Assembly (NCBI GenBank): GCA_964493205.1
Contig: CAZBMJ010000006.1
Span: 17,775-81,774 of the forward strand
Length of the DNA: 64,000 nucleotides
Direction of reading: 5' to 3'
Source of the DNA: CAZBMJ01 sp964493205
Lineage (GTDB): Bacteria > Myxococcota > UBA727 > JABDBI01
A program made the position numbers and the translations under genes. This document shows, piece by piece, positions 44,667 through 54,347 of the stretch; the first letter of the stretch is position 1, and each line of letters begins with the position of its first letter. A model generated the notes under the pieces. That model was not told the origin of the DNA, ran no database searches, and saw only the letters and a list, made by a program, of their open reading frames with translations.

Positions 44667-45506
44667 TTATTGAGCCTTGCTCCAGTAAAGATTAACCCTA
44701 GAATTAAGTTTGCTCCAATAAGCAAAACTAAAGCTTGCTCCTTCAGAATCAATATCATGATTAGCAAGATAATCTTTGTCTAACTCCTCAGATAGATTAA
44801 TAACCTTGCCTGGCCCCACTAAGACCCCAAACATATCAACATTTTTATTGCATAACAAAGCACCACTCATCCCGGCGGTAACTGACAATTTGGAAATAAG
44901 CCAAGTATGGGCAGAATAATCGCAAAAGGCAAAGATTTTAGGCAAATTAATAGCATAAGGTATAAAATGCTGACCATTATTAACTAATTTAATAAAGATA
45001 AAAATAAAATTATTTAGCTCGTTTACGCCATTGCATTGGGATATGGAGGGCATATCTGCCAAACAAAAATCCTCAGGCATTTCTTGGGTAAAGACCAGTG
45101 TTACTGCGTCATCGCCTTCGCTGTAGTAATTATAATAATTCTTAACCTGTTTTGCCCTATAGCCATTCTCTACTTTTTCAACAATATAAGAATTGCTTTT
45201 TTCACTATTGGTAATAAGCATGGCTGCTCGTTGCAAATACTCGGGACAGCTTTTTTCGTACCGAGAAAGATCGTCATATTTATCAAAAACTCCAGGCTCA
45301 TAGGTGCCTGATGATAGATTCATCTGGTGAGGTAAAGCATGTCGTATTGTTAAAAAATAGTCTTCGTTTAGCTTTATGGCAGTAGCATAGCTAAAAGAGT
45401 CTAACTCAAGTTTCTTCTCGATCTCGTATAGATTTGCTGCTTCTATTTGGGGATTCATCCCTAGCAAAAATGAAGAACAAAATATGGATATAAAAAAAGT
45501 TTTCAT
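44667..45506 (-). CDS. Exported trypsin-like (chymotrypsin-fold) serine protease
   Basis: About 279 aa after choosing the ATG at 45506, which gives the signal peptide MKTFFISIFCSSFLLGM and directly follows the upstream stop. The catalytic triad of a chymotrypsin-fold peptidase can be traced: His in YFLTIRHAL, Asp in YYSEGDDAVTLVFTQ and Ser in TAGMSGALLCNK, where GMSG stands for the usual GDSG. Overall similarity to known S1 peptidases is low, so the call rests on these three motifs and their order. It is probably periplasmic or secreted. It is cotranscribed with the propeller-like gene upstream. Confidence 0.55.
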   Translation of the reverse strand: MKTFFISIFCSSFLLGMNPQIEAANLYEIEKKLELDSFSYATAIKLNEDYFLTIRHALPHQMNLSSGTYEPGVFDKYDDLSRYEKSCPEYLQRAAMLITNSEKSNSYIVEKVENGYRAKQVKNYYNYYSEGDDAVTLVFTQEMPEDFCLADMPSISQCNGVNELNNFIFIFIKLVNNGQHFIPYAINLPKIFAFCDYSAHTWLISKLSVTAGMSGALLCNKNVDMFGVLVGPGKVINLSEELDKDYLANHDIDSEGASFSFAYWSKLNSRVNLYWSKAQ

Positions 45507-45507
45507 A

Positions 45508-46575
45508 TTATTGCAGCATCTCCAAAATGTGATAACCATCCATTACCTGTACTTTGTCTGATTGTTCATTGCCCCAAATAGAAAGCGTATCACCTTCCCA
45601 CACAATAAAATTGCCAGCAAATTTTATTATTCTTTTGATATTTTTTGGTGAGTGAGTCGTACTAAAATCAAGAAAATATGCGCTTGGACATAATAAGCTA
45701 TTGGTTTCATTTATTTGAGTTAATTTAAGCACAATAGTTAAATCATCACTATCAAATTTGGCTAGAGCTTCCATACCAAAATCGAGAGGATCTTGCTCTA
45801 TAAATCGTATTGGCTTAGCCAAAGAGAGACCTTTTAAAAGAATCACATCGTTGTGTTTTTTCCACTGGGCTCCAAAATCTCCCTCAGCATTGATCTCGAA
45901 TTGATTACCAGCCAAGTCATAACAGAGATCTTTTATAGGTGAGTAGCCCACATTAGCATTTCCGTCATTCAAGTCTCTTATGACAAAAATACCACCAGCT
46001 GGCTCATTATCATAAGCCAATATCATGTTTTGAGATACCAAATGACGAATTGAACAAGGATGAATTTTATATTTATTTAAGTCTTTATCAAGATGTTCAA
46101 ATACCTTAGGCACTGATTCTCTTTCTTGACCATTGGGCATAATGATAACTGCATTGTCAGTTATCATCATAAGCGCTCGTTGCTCCCCATCAATGGCGCC
46201 AATGGCTTTAATATTTTTCTGAATATTACATATACAATTATCATTATCCGCATTTGCCAAATTAATAAAATACAATTTACCTACTTGTGTTGATACTACC
46301 GCCATATTGTCAGCAAATATACTGCAATCGATAACCTGATGTGAGTTTGTAGTGGGGCATTTCTTACTTTTGCTAGTAAACATGACCAGCATGTTTTCTT
46401 GCATCATGTTGGGCTTTTTCACCAAAAAAAATGCATGACATCCCTTGATAACATTAATTTGAGAAAAAATTCCGTTGTCTTTTGAAGAGTTTTCTTGCTC
46501 GTCATCCAGTTTCACTGCATTGATTTGCATTGAAAACAATAAAAATATGTAAAGAAAAACATGAAAAATATTCAT
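45508..46575 (-). CDS. Exported beta-propeller-like protein
   Basis: A 355-aa protein with a signal peptide (MNIFHVFLYIFLLFSMQINA). The mature part is beta-rich with short repeated segments, such as DNMAVVSTQVGKLYFINLAN and NFIVWEGDTLSIWGNE, that fit propeller blades. It resembles the protein at 33731-35146 in style, not in an alignable way by eye. Its stop abuts the start of the trypsin-like gene, so the two are translationally coupled. Function is unknown; a periplasmic or surface role is likely. Confidence 0.5.
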   Translation of the reverse strand: MNIFHVFLYIFLLFSMQINAVKLDDEQENSSKDNGIFSQINVIKGCHAFFLVKKPNMMQENMLVMFTSKSKKCPTTNSHQVIDCSIFADNMAVVSTQVGKLYFINLANADNDNCICNIQKNIKAIGAIDGEQRALMMITDNAVIIMPNGQERESVPKVFEHLDKDLNKYKIHPCSIRHLVSQNMILAYDNEPAGGIFVIRDLNDGNANVGYSPIKDLCYDLAGNQFEINAEGDFGAQWKKHNDVILLKGLSLAKPIRFIEQDPLDFGMEALAKFDSDDLTIVLKLTQINETNSLLCPSAYFLDFSTTHSPKNIKRIIKFAGNFIVWEGDTLSIWGNEQSDKVQVMDGYHILEMLQ

Positions 46576-46587
46576 ATAAAAATCCTA

Positions 46588-47190
46588 TTAAAAATTTTTT
46601 GTCAAATCATAGAGTATTTTTTCATCTTGCCAATCTATGGCACCACTAAATTGCTTAATAATTTTATTATCAGGTGATAGCAAAAAAGTTTCAGGATATT
46701 TTTTAATATTAAATAATAGTGGTGAAATTTTATTTTTATCCCACAATATTTTTAAATTTTCTTGATTATGGGTAAAAGTTTTTAATACTTCTTGTTCGTC
46801 ATCTACTGATAAGGCTACTACTGATAATTTATCAGATAAAGCATTTGATAATTTTATAAGAGAAGGCATTTCATGTACACAAGCAGCGCACCAAGAGGCC
46901 CATATATTTAAAAGCATAAAACGATCTTTTTTATAATCACTCAAGTTTATTTCGGTGTTATTAACCGTATCGAATACCGTAAGTTTAGAAAGATTTATAT
47001 GGGTATTTGTTTGATCTTTAATAAATTTATTTTGTATATTTTTTTTATATATTAAAAACCCTCCATAGGATATTAGGCATAAACAAAAAAATATTAAATT
47101 TATTAATTTAAAATATAACGGTACTTGATATTTTTTGGGCATTGGATTGTAATGCTCTTCTGAAAGTTCAGGTTCTTCTTTATTTGACAT
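46588..47190 (-). CDS. TlpA/ResA-like membrane-anchored thioredoxin
   Basis: About 200 aa from the ATG at 47190. The frame runs further upstream but overlaps the divergent gene and has no ribosome site there. A cytoplasmic tail is followed by one membrane helix (FKLINLIFFCLCLISYGGFL, about residues 29-48). The periplasmic domain has the motif MLLNIWASWCAACVHEMPSL, where CAAC is the redox centre. Such proteins reduce periplasmic disulfides, often for cytochrome c maturation. No cytochrome genes are adjacent. Confidence 0.8.
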   Translation of the reverse strand: MSNKEEPELSEEHYNPMPKKYQVPLYFKLINLIFFCLCLISYGGFLIYKKNIQNKFIKDQTNTHINLSKLTVFDTVNNTEINLSDYKKDRFMLLNIWASWCAACVHEMPSLIKLSNALSDKLSVVALSVDDEQEVLKTFTHNQENLKILWDKNKISPLLFNIKKYPETFLLSPDNKIIKQFSGAIDWQDEKILYDLTKNF

Positions 47191-47263
47191 ATTATATACT
47201 CTAGAATGGTTATTGGTATCTCTAGATAATTTTGCGGGCTTTTGCCAGGGGCTGTTGGATTTT

Positions 47264-48673
47264 ATGTTTAAGATTTTACTTCTAACTTTATTGTTGTTCT
47301 GTAATTTGGTAGCTTGCGTAAGCATTAATAAAAATAATGATTTTACTAAGCAAAAAAGCTTACGTTTAAAAAATAATTTGCTTTATAAAGTTATTAAAAA
47401 CGAAGATTCAAAAAACTCATGTTATCTAAGGCTAAAAGTTAAAGCAGGCGTTCTTATGCAAGATCCACAAGAAAATGGAATGGCCCATGCTATTCAACAT
47501 TTAGCTTTTAGAAGTCCAGAAGTGACTAATTTTTTGTTAAAAAATAATTTAAGTTTACAAGCCGACGACAATGCTATTACTAATAACGAAGATACTATTT
47601 ATAGTTTAGATCTAAATAACTGTAGTGATGATACTATTAAAGAAGCCTTTAGCGTGCTTACTCATTTTGCTTTTGGCATAAAATTTAATGATCATTTAAT
47701 AACAAAAGAAAAACTAATACTCAATAACGAGCAAATCAATGATTCAAGCATGCAACAAGAAATATCTCAAAAAATGTTAAATAAACTTTATTCTGGAACC
47801 AATATAGCTAATAACTCTCTTTTAGGGGACTTTGAATCAAGAAATAGATTTAATATAAAAAATCTACAAGATTTTTATCATAAATGGTACAGAATAGATA
47901 ACATGCAATTACTGGTCGCAGGAGATATTAATATAAATCTTGTTAACACACTAATTAAAGATAATTTTAATACAATTAAAAAACCAGAAATGAAATTACC
48001 GGAAATATCATTTCACAAACCTGATTATAAACACCCTTTTTTTATTATAAATAATCCTGATATAAACAACGAAATAGAAGTTATTTTAAGCATGCAACCT
48101 AAATTAATAGTGCAAGAAAGCTTTGAACAAAAATATCTAAAAGATAAAGAAATTTTTGATTTAGTTTTAAGCATGATCAATCAGCAGCTTATTGAAAATG
48201 TAAAAAATCAAAACAGGAGCTTTGCACCAGAAGTTTGGGGAAAATATTATTATGGCGAATATTCTGAATTTTATTTTAGTACCAATACCAAAACTAATGA
48301 GCTAAAAGAAAGCTTTATCAAAGATTTTTCTATAATAAAAGAAGCATTAAAAAATGGTTTTTCAGATATAGAACTAAAAAATGCGATTGGAGAAAGAAAA
48401 AAATCCTTACAAAATACCATCGACGAAGAAACATCCCTAAACCCATATTTTGTTGATTTATTATTACAAGATATAGAAAATAATAAACCCACGTGGCAAA
48501 AAGAGCATCAAAGCTTTTTAATAAATATTTTAGATCAAATAACGCTGAAAGATTGCCTAATTTCTTTAAAAAATACTCTTAAAAATGGCAATAGGTTTTT
48601 ATTTGCTATTGGCGATATAAAAGAAGACCAAGAGTCCGTGGATATTTTAGTGGATACTATGAATAGTCTATAG
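47264..48673 (+). CDS. M16-like (insulinase-fold) lipoprotein with catalytic Glu replaced by Gln
   Basis: A 469-aa protein. The ATG at 47264 gives a lipoprotein signal (MFKILLLTLLLFCNLVAC). The mature part begins like a pitrilysin peptidase. The active-site motif HxxEH reads AHAIQHLAF (47486-47500), so both zinc-ligand His are kept but the catalytic Glu is Gln (codon CAA, one base from GAA). The third ligand Glu in ILNNEQI lies exactly 77 residues after the second His, the family spacing. The zinc site is intact while the enzyme is probably inactive. A binding or chaperone role is possible. It is divergent from the TlpA-like gene. Confidence 0.75.
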   Translation: MFKILLLTLLLFCNLVACVSINKNNDFTKQKSLRLKNNLLYKVIKNEDSKNSCYLRLKVKAGVLMQDPQENGMAHAIQHLAFRSPEVTNFLLKNNLSLQADDNAITNNEDTIYSLDLNNCSDDTIKEAFSVLTHFAFGIKFNDHLITKEKLILNNEQINDSSMQQEISQKMLNKLYSGTNIANNSLLGDFESRNRFNIKNLQDFYHKWYRIDNMQLLVAGDININLVNTLIKDNFNTIKKPEMKLPEISFHKPDYKHPFFIINNPDINNEIEVILSMQPKLIVQESFEQKYLKDKEIFDLVLSMINQQLIENVKNQNRSFAPEVWGKYYYGEYSEFYFSTNTKTNELKESFIKDFSIIKEALKNGFSDIELKNAIGERKKSLQNTIDEETSLNPYFVDLLLQDIENNKPTWQKEHQSFLINILDQITLKDCLISLKNTLKNGNRFLFAIGDIKEDQESVDILVDTMNSL

Positions 48674-48741
48674 TTTAGGTGTTGCATAAAAAAAAACAAT
48701 AAATAAACTTTTTTTCAAATAATTTTATTGTAGGTGAAATT

Positions 48742-49431
48742 TTGAAAATAGTTATATTTTTTTTAATTATTAGTGCTTTGATGCTTAGTGTGTTTTTATG
48801 GAAAATAAACACTTCATGGGAAACTACAATATTATTAATTCGTCATGGACAAACAGATTGGAATCTTGAACAAAGAGTCCAAGGTCATACTGATATTGAG
48901 CTTAATGAGACAGGCCTAATGCAGGCTAAAAAAACTGCTGTATTCCTTTTGGAACATCATAGGGATATTTCGGCTATATATTCCTCAGATTTAAAAAGAG
49001 CTTCAGCTACAGCGCAAGAAACAGCTAACCTTTTTCATCTTAAAGTGCAACTGAGTGAGAAGCTTAGAGAAGTAAATACGGGCGAAGCTGAAGGGATGAA
49101 AATATCGGAAAAAGTAAATAAATATAAAGATGAATGGAAAAAAATAGCAGAAAATTATCCTAATAAAAGAGAAGCCTGGAAGCAGACTGCTATAGCTGGA
49201 GAAGAGAGCCTTGATGAACTTTATAAACGTATAGAAACAGAATTATTATTTTTAGGAAAAAAATATAAAGATAAAAAAATTGCTATTTTTTCTCACGGAA
49301 AAGCTATTAGAGCTTTTATTGCTCATATAGAAGATAAAGACATCGACGATATTCAACTATCTAATGCACAAGTAATAGAAATTAAACTCATTCAAAAAAA
49401 TAAAGAATTAATTTTTAAACGCATACACTAA
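48742..49431 (+). CDS. Membrane-anchored histidine phosphatase (phosphoglycerate-mutase-like)
   Basis: A 229-aa protein starting with TTG six bases after AGGTGA. An N-terminal hydrophobic helix (IVIFFLIISALMLSVFLW) anchors it. The phosphatase core has the phospho-accepting His in LIRHGQTDWN, VQGHTDIELNETG, the second His in IFSHGKAIRAFI, and the acid in LREVNTGEAEG. This is the histidine-phosphatase superfamily, with substrates ranging from phosphosugars to small phosphoesters. With its membrane anchor it is unlike cytosolic GpmA encoded nearby. The substrate is unknown. Confidence 0.82.
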   Translation: MKIVIFFLIISALMLSVFLWKINTSWETTILLIRHGQTDWNLEQRVQGHTDIELNETGLMQAKKTAVFLLEHHRDISAIYSSDLKRASATAQETANLFHLKVQLSEKLREVNTGEAEGMKISEKVNKYKDEWKKIAENYPNKREAWKQTAIAGEESLDELYKRIETELLFLGKKYKDKKIAIFSHGKAIRAFIAHIEDKDIDDIQLSNAQVIEIKLIQKNKELIFKRIH

Positions 49432-49457
49432 AAGAAGATCAAAAGTACTATTAATAG

Positions 49458-50696
49458 TTACTTATTCTTTTTATCACCCATAACAATAAGCGGTGCTTCT
49501 TTTCTTAAAATTGCTCGTTCATTAAAAACTACTTCACGAATATCTTTATTAGTAGGAATATCATACATAATATCAAGCATGGCTGCTTCAAATATTGCCC
49601 GTAAGCCTCTGGCTCCCGTCTTTTTTTCAAAAGCTTTTTTAGCTGCAGCGATCAAAGCATCTTTAGTAAATCTTAAATTTACTCCATCAAGATGCAATAA
49701 ACTCGTGTATTGATTAACCAAAGAATATTTTGGTTCTTGCAAAACTCTTACTAAGGCTTCTTCGTCAAGCGCATCAAGCACAGCACAAACAGGCAATCTA
49801 CCAATAAATTCTGGAATTAGGCCATAGCGCAATAAATCTTGAGTAGTTAAATGTTGTAAAGCATTCCCTTTTATTACCTCTTTATTGCTTTCTTTTTGCT
49901 TATTAAAACCTAAGCTTTTATTTCCCATACGAGCAAGTACAATTTCTTCCAAACCAGAAAAAGCGCCGCCACAAATAAATAAAATCTGTGAAGTATCTAT
50001 TTTAATCATTTCTTGATGGGGATGCTTTCTACCACCCTTAGGGGGAATATTGCAAATAGATCCTTCAATAATTTTTAAAAGCCCTTGCTGTACACCTTCA
50101 CCTGAAACGTCTCGTGTAATACTAGAGTTTTCACCGCGACGAGTAATTTTGTCTATTTCGTCTATATAAACAATACCTTTTTCTGCAAGCTTCACATCAC
50201 CATTAGCTGCATTTAAAAGACTTGAGATCACACTTTCTACATCTTCCCCAACATAACCAGCTTCTGTGAGAGAAGTTGCATCAGCAATACTAAAAGGCAC
50301 ATTTAATATTCTGGCTAGCGTTTGAGCAAGCAAAGTTTTTCCAGTACCTGTAGGGCCTATGAGCAAAATATTACTTTTTTGTAGTTCTACATCGTTGGTA
50401 TCATCTATAGAATTAATTCTTTTAAAATGATTATGAACAGCTACTGATAAAATCTTTTTAGCTTTTTCTTGACCTACTATGTGCTCATCAAGCTGCTCTT
50501 TTATTTGAATAGGCGTAAGATTTTTACAAGATTTATCTTCCAGAGGTTCGTCTTGATTTGAAGAAATAATCTCATTACACAAGCTTACGCACTCTTCACA
50601 AATATAAATTGAAGGGCCTGCCACAAGCTTTTGGACTTCTTTTTGAGATTTACCACAAAAAGAACACACTAAAACTGAATCTTTTTTATTATTCAA
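49458..50696 (-). CDS. clpX: ATP-dependent Clp protease ATP-binding subunit ClpX
   Basis: A 412-aa AAA+ unfoldase. The N-terminal zinc-binding domain has CSFCGKS and [10 protein letters not shown]. The ATPase has Walker [12 protein letters not shown] (about residues 111-121), Walker [12 protein letters not shown] and the pore loop region GYVGED. The loop LGFNKQ may be the ClpP-docking IGF-type motif in altered form (LGF instead of IGF). It unfolds tagged substrates for ClpP. It is on the minus strand as clpP is, but the Fic gene on the opposite strand separates them. Confidence 0.96.
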   Translation of the reverse strand: MNNKKDSVLVCSFCGKSQKEVQKLVAGPSIYICEECVSLCNEIISSNQDEPLEDKSCKNLTPIQIKEQLDEHIVGQEKAKKILSVAVHNHFKRINSIDDTNDVELQKSNILLIGPTGTGKTLLAQTLARILNVPFSIADATSLTEAGYVGEDVESVISSLLNAANGDVKLAEKGIVYIDEIDKITRRGENSSITRDVSGEGVQQGLLKIIEGSICNIPPKGGRKHPHQEMIKIDTSQILFICGGAFSGLEEIVLARMGNKSLGFNKQKESNKEVIKGNALQHLTTQDLLRYGLIPEFIGRLPVCAVLDALDEEALVRVLQEPKYSLVNQYTSLLHLDGVNLRFTKDALIAAAKKAFEKKTGARGLRAIFEAAMLDIMYDIPTNKDIREVVFNERAILRKEAPLIVMGDKKNK

Positions 50697-50800
50697 GATT
50701 GAATCACCATTATATAAAAAAAGTCGCTAACAACTTATTTTAACCTTGTATTGTAATAGGGCAAGGGCAAAGAGTAAAATTTAAAAATCAACAAAATTTA

Positions 50801-50829
50801 TTGACAAGTGTTAGGTGACACTTTATGGT
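50801..50829 (+). promoter_or_regulatory. Promoter of the Fic-HTH gene with an operator dyad in the spacer
   Basis: TTGACA (50801-50806), 17-base spacer, TATGGT (50824-50829). The spacer contains a perfect dyad AAGTGT-TAGGTG-ACACTT (50806-50823). Transcription would start near 50836, which is the ATG of the Fic gene, so the transcript may be leaderless. A dyad between -35 and -10 is the usual place for MerR-type regulators. Confidence 0.6.
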
Positions 50830-50835
50830 TTAGAT

Positions 50836-51822
50836 ATGAATTATGATAAACTTACACAAAAAAAACAAGCACTTGACTCATACAAGCCTTTACCTGCCAA
50901 TCTTGTCAAAAACCTTGATAATTGGTTTAGAGTAGAACTAACGTATACCAGTAATGCTATTGAAGGAAATACTCTTACCCGCAAAGAAACAGCATTAGTT
51001 CTTGAAAAAGGGTTAACTGTTGGTGGCAAGTCACTAAACGAACATATTGAAGCTACCAATCATGCCCAAGCTTTAGATTTTATTAAATCTCTTATTACTA
51101 AAAAGCCTTCAGCCATTAAAGCTGATGATATAATGTTCATCCATAAAATAATTTTGAAAAGCATTGACGATGATAATGCAGGGCATTTTCGCAATGTAGC
51201 AGTTCGAATTTCCGGCTCATCAGTTGTTTTACCAAACTATCGTAAAGTACCAGAGTTAATGGCTGAATTTCATAACTGGTTAATTAATTGTGTAAATATG
51301 CATCCAATAGCTCTTGCAGCACAAGCTCATTATCGCTTAGTAAGCATTCATCCATTTATTGATGGAAATGGTAGGACTGCTAGGTTATTAATGAATCTTT
51401 TACTAATGATGCATGGCTATCCTCCAGCTATTATTCGAAAACGCGATAGATTGGCGTATATTAGTTCCTTGGAAAAAGCCCAGCTTGGTGGGTCAATAGA
51501 TGATTATGAAAAGATAATTAACAAAGCTGTAAATCGCTCTCTAGATATATATTTAAATGCGCTAAAAGATAAACATTCAGTTGATGATTTAGATAATGAT
51601 AATTTATTAAAGATAGGGGCTCTTGCCAAATCTAGTAAAGTGGCCGTATCTACTATTCGTCATTGGCTTAAAGAGGGGCTAATAGAAGTTGCTTTTCTCA
51701 CCCCTTCTGGATATCAGCTTTTTGCCCCTGACATGATAAAAAGATGTGAAGATATTCATAAGCTTAAGCTAAAAAGATTAACCATTAGCGAAATCAAAAA
51801 TTATTTGAAGAAACATACCTAA
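50836..51822 (+). CDS. Class II Fic protein with C-terminal MerR-like HTH
   Basis: About 328 aa. An N-terminal inhibitory motif TSNAIEGNT ([S/T]xxxE[G/N]) makes this a self-inhibited class II Fic protein. The Fic core has [18 protein letters not shown]. The C-terminal 75 residues ([20 protein letters not shown], then GLIEV) resemble a MerR-type winged HTH, so the protein may regulate DNA, perhaps its own promoter. I chose the ATG at 50836 because it coincides with the predicted transcription start; a GTG at 50815 is within the dyad. It is antisense between clpX and clpP and overlaps clpP by 4 bases. Confidence 0.85.
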   Translation: MNYDKLTQKKQALDSYKPLPANLVKNLDNWFRVELTYTSNAIEGNTLTRKETALVLEKGLTVGGKSLNEHIEATNHAQALDFIKSLITKKPSAIKADDIMFIHKIILKSIDDDNAGHFRNVAVRISGSSVVLPNYRKVPELMAEFHNWLINCVNMHPIALAAQAHYRLVSIHPFIDGNGRTARLLMNLLLMMHGYPPAIIRKRDRLAYISSLEKAQLGGSIDDYEKIINKAVNRSLDIYLNALKDKHSVDDLDNDNLLKIGALAKSSKVAVSTIRHWLKEGLIEVAFLTPSGYQLFAPDMIKRCEDIHKLKLKRLTISEIKNYLKKHT

Positions 51823-52424
51823 ATCTGATGTCTTTCAACTATTTTATCAACTACACCATAAGCAATAGCTTCTTGAGCACCTAAATAAAAATCTCTTTCT
51901 AAATCTGCTTTGACTTTTTCTACGCTATGGCCAGTATGCTTAGCTATTATTTCATTGCCCAAATCTTTCATTTTAAGCATTTCACGAGTATGAATTTCAA
52001 TATCTGTTGCTTGACCGCGAGAGCCGCCATGAGGTTGATGCAACATAACTCTGCTATGGGGCAAGATATAACGCTTATCTTTTTGTCCAGCCGCCAATAA
52101 AATAGCCGCCATAGATGCACATAAACCAACACACACGGTGGAAACATCGCATTTTACATATTGCATAGCATCATAAATGGCCCAACCCGAATTAACTTCA
52201 CCGCCCGGAGAATTAATATACATGGTGATATCTTTGTCAGGATCTTCACTTTCTAAAAATAATAACTGAGCTAATACAGCATTAGCAAGCTGATCATTGA
52301 TTTCTGAACCCAAAAATATAATGCGATCTTTTAATAATCTAGACCAAATATCATAAGCCCGTTCACCCCGTGGGGTTTGTTCAATAACTGTTGGTGGATA
52401 ATAACTTAAAATATTATTTGTCAT
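51819..52424 (-). CDS. clpP: ATP-dependent Clp protease proteolytic subunit ClpP
   Basis: A 201-aa serine peptidase. The Ser is in [14 protein letters not shown], the His in [14 protein letters not shown], and the Asp in the following region ([18 protein letters not shown] being the C-terminal signature). The N-terminal part ([15 protein letters not shown]) is standard. It forms the barrel that degrades ClpX-fed substrates. It is cotranscribed with gpmA, three bases upstream. In most relatives clpX follows clpP directly; here the Fic gene intervenes. Confidence 0.96.
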   Translation of the reverse strand: MTNNILSYYPPTVIEQTPRGERAYDIWSRLLKDRIIFLGSEINDQLANAVLAQLLFLESEDPDKDITMYINSPGGEVNSGWAIYDAMQYVKCDVSTVCVGLCASMAAILLAAGQKDKRYILPHSRVMLHQPHGGSRGQATDIEIHTREMLKMKDLGNEIIAKHTGHSVEKVKADLERDFYLGAQEAIAYGVVDKIVERHQI

Positions 52425-52427
52425 CTT

Positions 52428-53021
52428 TTATAACCTTATTTTGTTAAACAAATTTTTTTCTTGGACATATTCATAAATCACAGCAGATGCCGTTGGTATT
52501 TCTAACTTACAAATATCATCATCAGAAATATCTTCTATAAGCTTTATTAATGCTCTTAAAGAATTACCGTGGGCTACTACTAAAATATTGTTTCCGGTTT
52601 TTAATAGCGGCAAAATCTCATTTGTAAAATAAGGGATAACCCTTTCATAGGTATTTTTTAAGCTTTCACCCAAAGGTGGAGCTCCTAAATAACTTCTACG
52701 CCAATATAAAAACTGCTTTTCACCATATTTAGCTTTTACTTCATGCTTATTTTTTCCAGATAATTCGCCATAATTTCGCTCATTTAAAGCTTTGTCTTTA
52801 ATTATTGGTGAATTAGGAAAGACTATATCAGCAGTATTTATAGCTCTTTTTAATGCAGAACTAAAAACATAATTAAATACATAATTTTTTAATGATTTCC
52901 TAGCTTTTAATGCTTCTTTAATGCCTTGCCTACTTAAGGGCACATCAATAAGGCCTGTAAATAAATTTTTTTTATTATAAACTGACTGACCGTGACGCAA
53001 TAATACTAAATAAGCAGACAT
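52428..53021 (-). CDS. gpmA: 2,3-bisphosphoglycerate-dependent phosphoglycerate mutase
   Basis: A 197-aa protein of the histidine-phosphatase superfamily. LVLLRHGQSVYNKKNLFTG has the phospho-His, LNERNYGELSGKNKHEVK is a mutase signature, and VVAHGNSLRALIK has the second His. It interconverts 3- and 2-phosphoglycerate in glycolysis. It is shorter than the E. coli enzyme (about 250), as in many alphaproteobacteria. Its position in front of clpP is unusual. GAGG-like sequence is absent upstream; the start is supported by the family alignment. Confidence 0.9.
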   Translation of the reverse strand: MSAYLVLLRHGQSVYNKKNLFTGLIDVPLSRQGIKEALKARKSLKNYVFNYVFSSALKRAINTADIVFPNSPIIKDKALNERNYGELSGKNKHEVKAKYGEKQFLYWRRSYLGAPPLGESLKNTYERVIPYFTNEILPLLKTGNNILVVAHGNSLRALIKLIEDISDDDICKLEIPTASAVIYEYVQEKNLFNKIRL

Positions 53022-53098
53022 TTTTGTAACCTTAAATTAAGATTAGTCATCGTAATCTAACCAACAAATTTGTAAAGAACAAAAAAGATCTATAAAAA

Positions 53099-53137
53099 TT
53101 GACTATACTCCAAAAATGGCGTACAAAATTGGAGTAT
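53099..53137 (+). promoter_or_regulatory. Promoter with inverted repeat in front of the DUF4143-type ATPase
   Basis: TTGACT (53099-53104), 17-base spacer, TACAAA (53122-53127). Perfect arms ATACTCCA (53105-53112) and TGGAGTAT (53130-53137), 17 bases apart, flank the -10 region. They look like an operator for autoregulation. Confidence 0.5.
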
Positions 53138-53168
53138 GGTCTATTTTTGTGTTTTAAAAAGGAAAAAT

Positions 53169-54347
53169 ATGTTTATTCGTTCACTTAACCTCTCAAAAAA
53201 ATACAGTTTTTTTCTTTTTGGTGCTAGGAATACTGGAAAAACTACTCTAATAAAACACTCCTTCGCAAAAGAGGAAACTTTATTTATAGATTTGTTAAAT
53301 ATCAATGAAGAGGAACGTTTTTTAAAAAACCCTCAAGAATTAGAAAGTATAGTTTTAGAATTACCAAAAAATATTAAACATATAGTATTAGATGAAATAC
53401 AAAAAATTCCTAAATTATTAGATGTAGTACATAGTCTAATTGAAAAGACTAATAAAATTTTTATTTTGTCAGGTTCAAGCGCTCGAAAATTAAAATATGG
53501 TGGAGCTAATTTGTTAGCTGGCAGGGCATTTGTTTATAATCTTTTTCCCCTGACCTCTTTTGAGATTGGTGAACAATTCTCTCTTAGCAGAGCTTTAAAT
53601 TTTGGGATGCTACCAAGCATTTATGAAATGGAAACAGATGAAGATCGTATAAAATTTTTACAAGCCTATAGTCATACATATTTAAAAGAAGAAATTATTT
53701 TGGAGCAGTTAGTTAGAAAAATTGATCCATTTAGAAAATTTTTAGAAGTTTGTGCTCAGTCTAATGGAAAAATTATAAATATTGCGTCAATAGCACGAGA
53801 TGTTGGTGTAGATGATAAGACAGTCAGTCAATACTATTCAATATTAGAAGATACATTAATAGGTTTTTATTTAGAACCGTTTGTAAATTCTTTTAGAAAA
53901 CGTCTTAGTCAAAAACCGAAATTTTATTTTTTTGATACAGGAGTAACAAAAAGCTTAACAAGAAGCTTAAGTCTTTTTTTACAAGAAAGCACAAGCGCAT
54001 ATGGCGAAGCATTTGAGCATTTTATAATACTTGAATGTATTAAAAATGCTTCTTATTATTTTTCAGAATATAGATTTTCTTATCTGAAAACCAAAGATGA
54101 CGCTGAAGTTGATCTTGTGGTAGAACGCCCTGGTAAACCTTTATTATTTATAGAAATTAAAAGTTCTATAATGGTTAATATTGAAAATCTAAGTTCGTTA
54201 TCTAAAATAATTAAAGATTTTAAAAACCACGAAGCAGTTTGTTTTTGCAGAGATACTGTTACAAAAAAAATCAACAATATAAAAATTATGCCTTGGCAAG
54301 AAGGCATAAAAGAATTTTTTACTAAAACAGATCTAAACCATATTTAG
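53169..54347 (+). CDS. AAA_14/DUF4143-type ATPase
   Basis: About 392 aa from the ATG at 53169, which follows AAAGGAAAAAT. Walker A is [11 protein letters not shown] (about residues 19-29), Walker B is [11 protein letters not shown], and [20 protein letters not shown] is the sensor block of this family. The C-terminal DUF4143 part contains [20 protein letters not shown], nuclease-like in pattern. Such proteins occur in many bacteria, often in variable regions, and their function is unclear. It has its own promoter with an inverted repeat. The 3' end overlaps hppA by 26 bases, convergently. Confidence 0.9.
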   Translation: MFIRSLNLSKKYSFFLFGARNTGKTTLIKHSFAKEETLFIDLLNINEEERFLKNPQELESIVLELPKNIKHIVLDEIQKIPKLLDVVHSLIEKTNKIFILSGSSARKLKYGGANLLAGRAFVYNLFPLTSFEIGEQFSLSRALNFGMLPSIYEMETDEDRIKFLQAYSHTYLKEEIILEQLVRKIDPFRKFLEVCAQSNGKIINIASIARDVGVDDKTVSQYYSILEDTLIGFYLEPFVNSFRKRLSQKPKFYFFDTGVTKSLTRSLSLFLQESTSAYGEAFEHFIILECIKNASYYFSEYRFSYLKTKDDAEVDLVVERPGKPLLFIEIKSSIMVNIENLSSLSKIIKDFKNHEAVCFCRDTVTKKINNIKIMPWQEGIKEFFTKTDLNHI

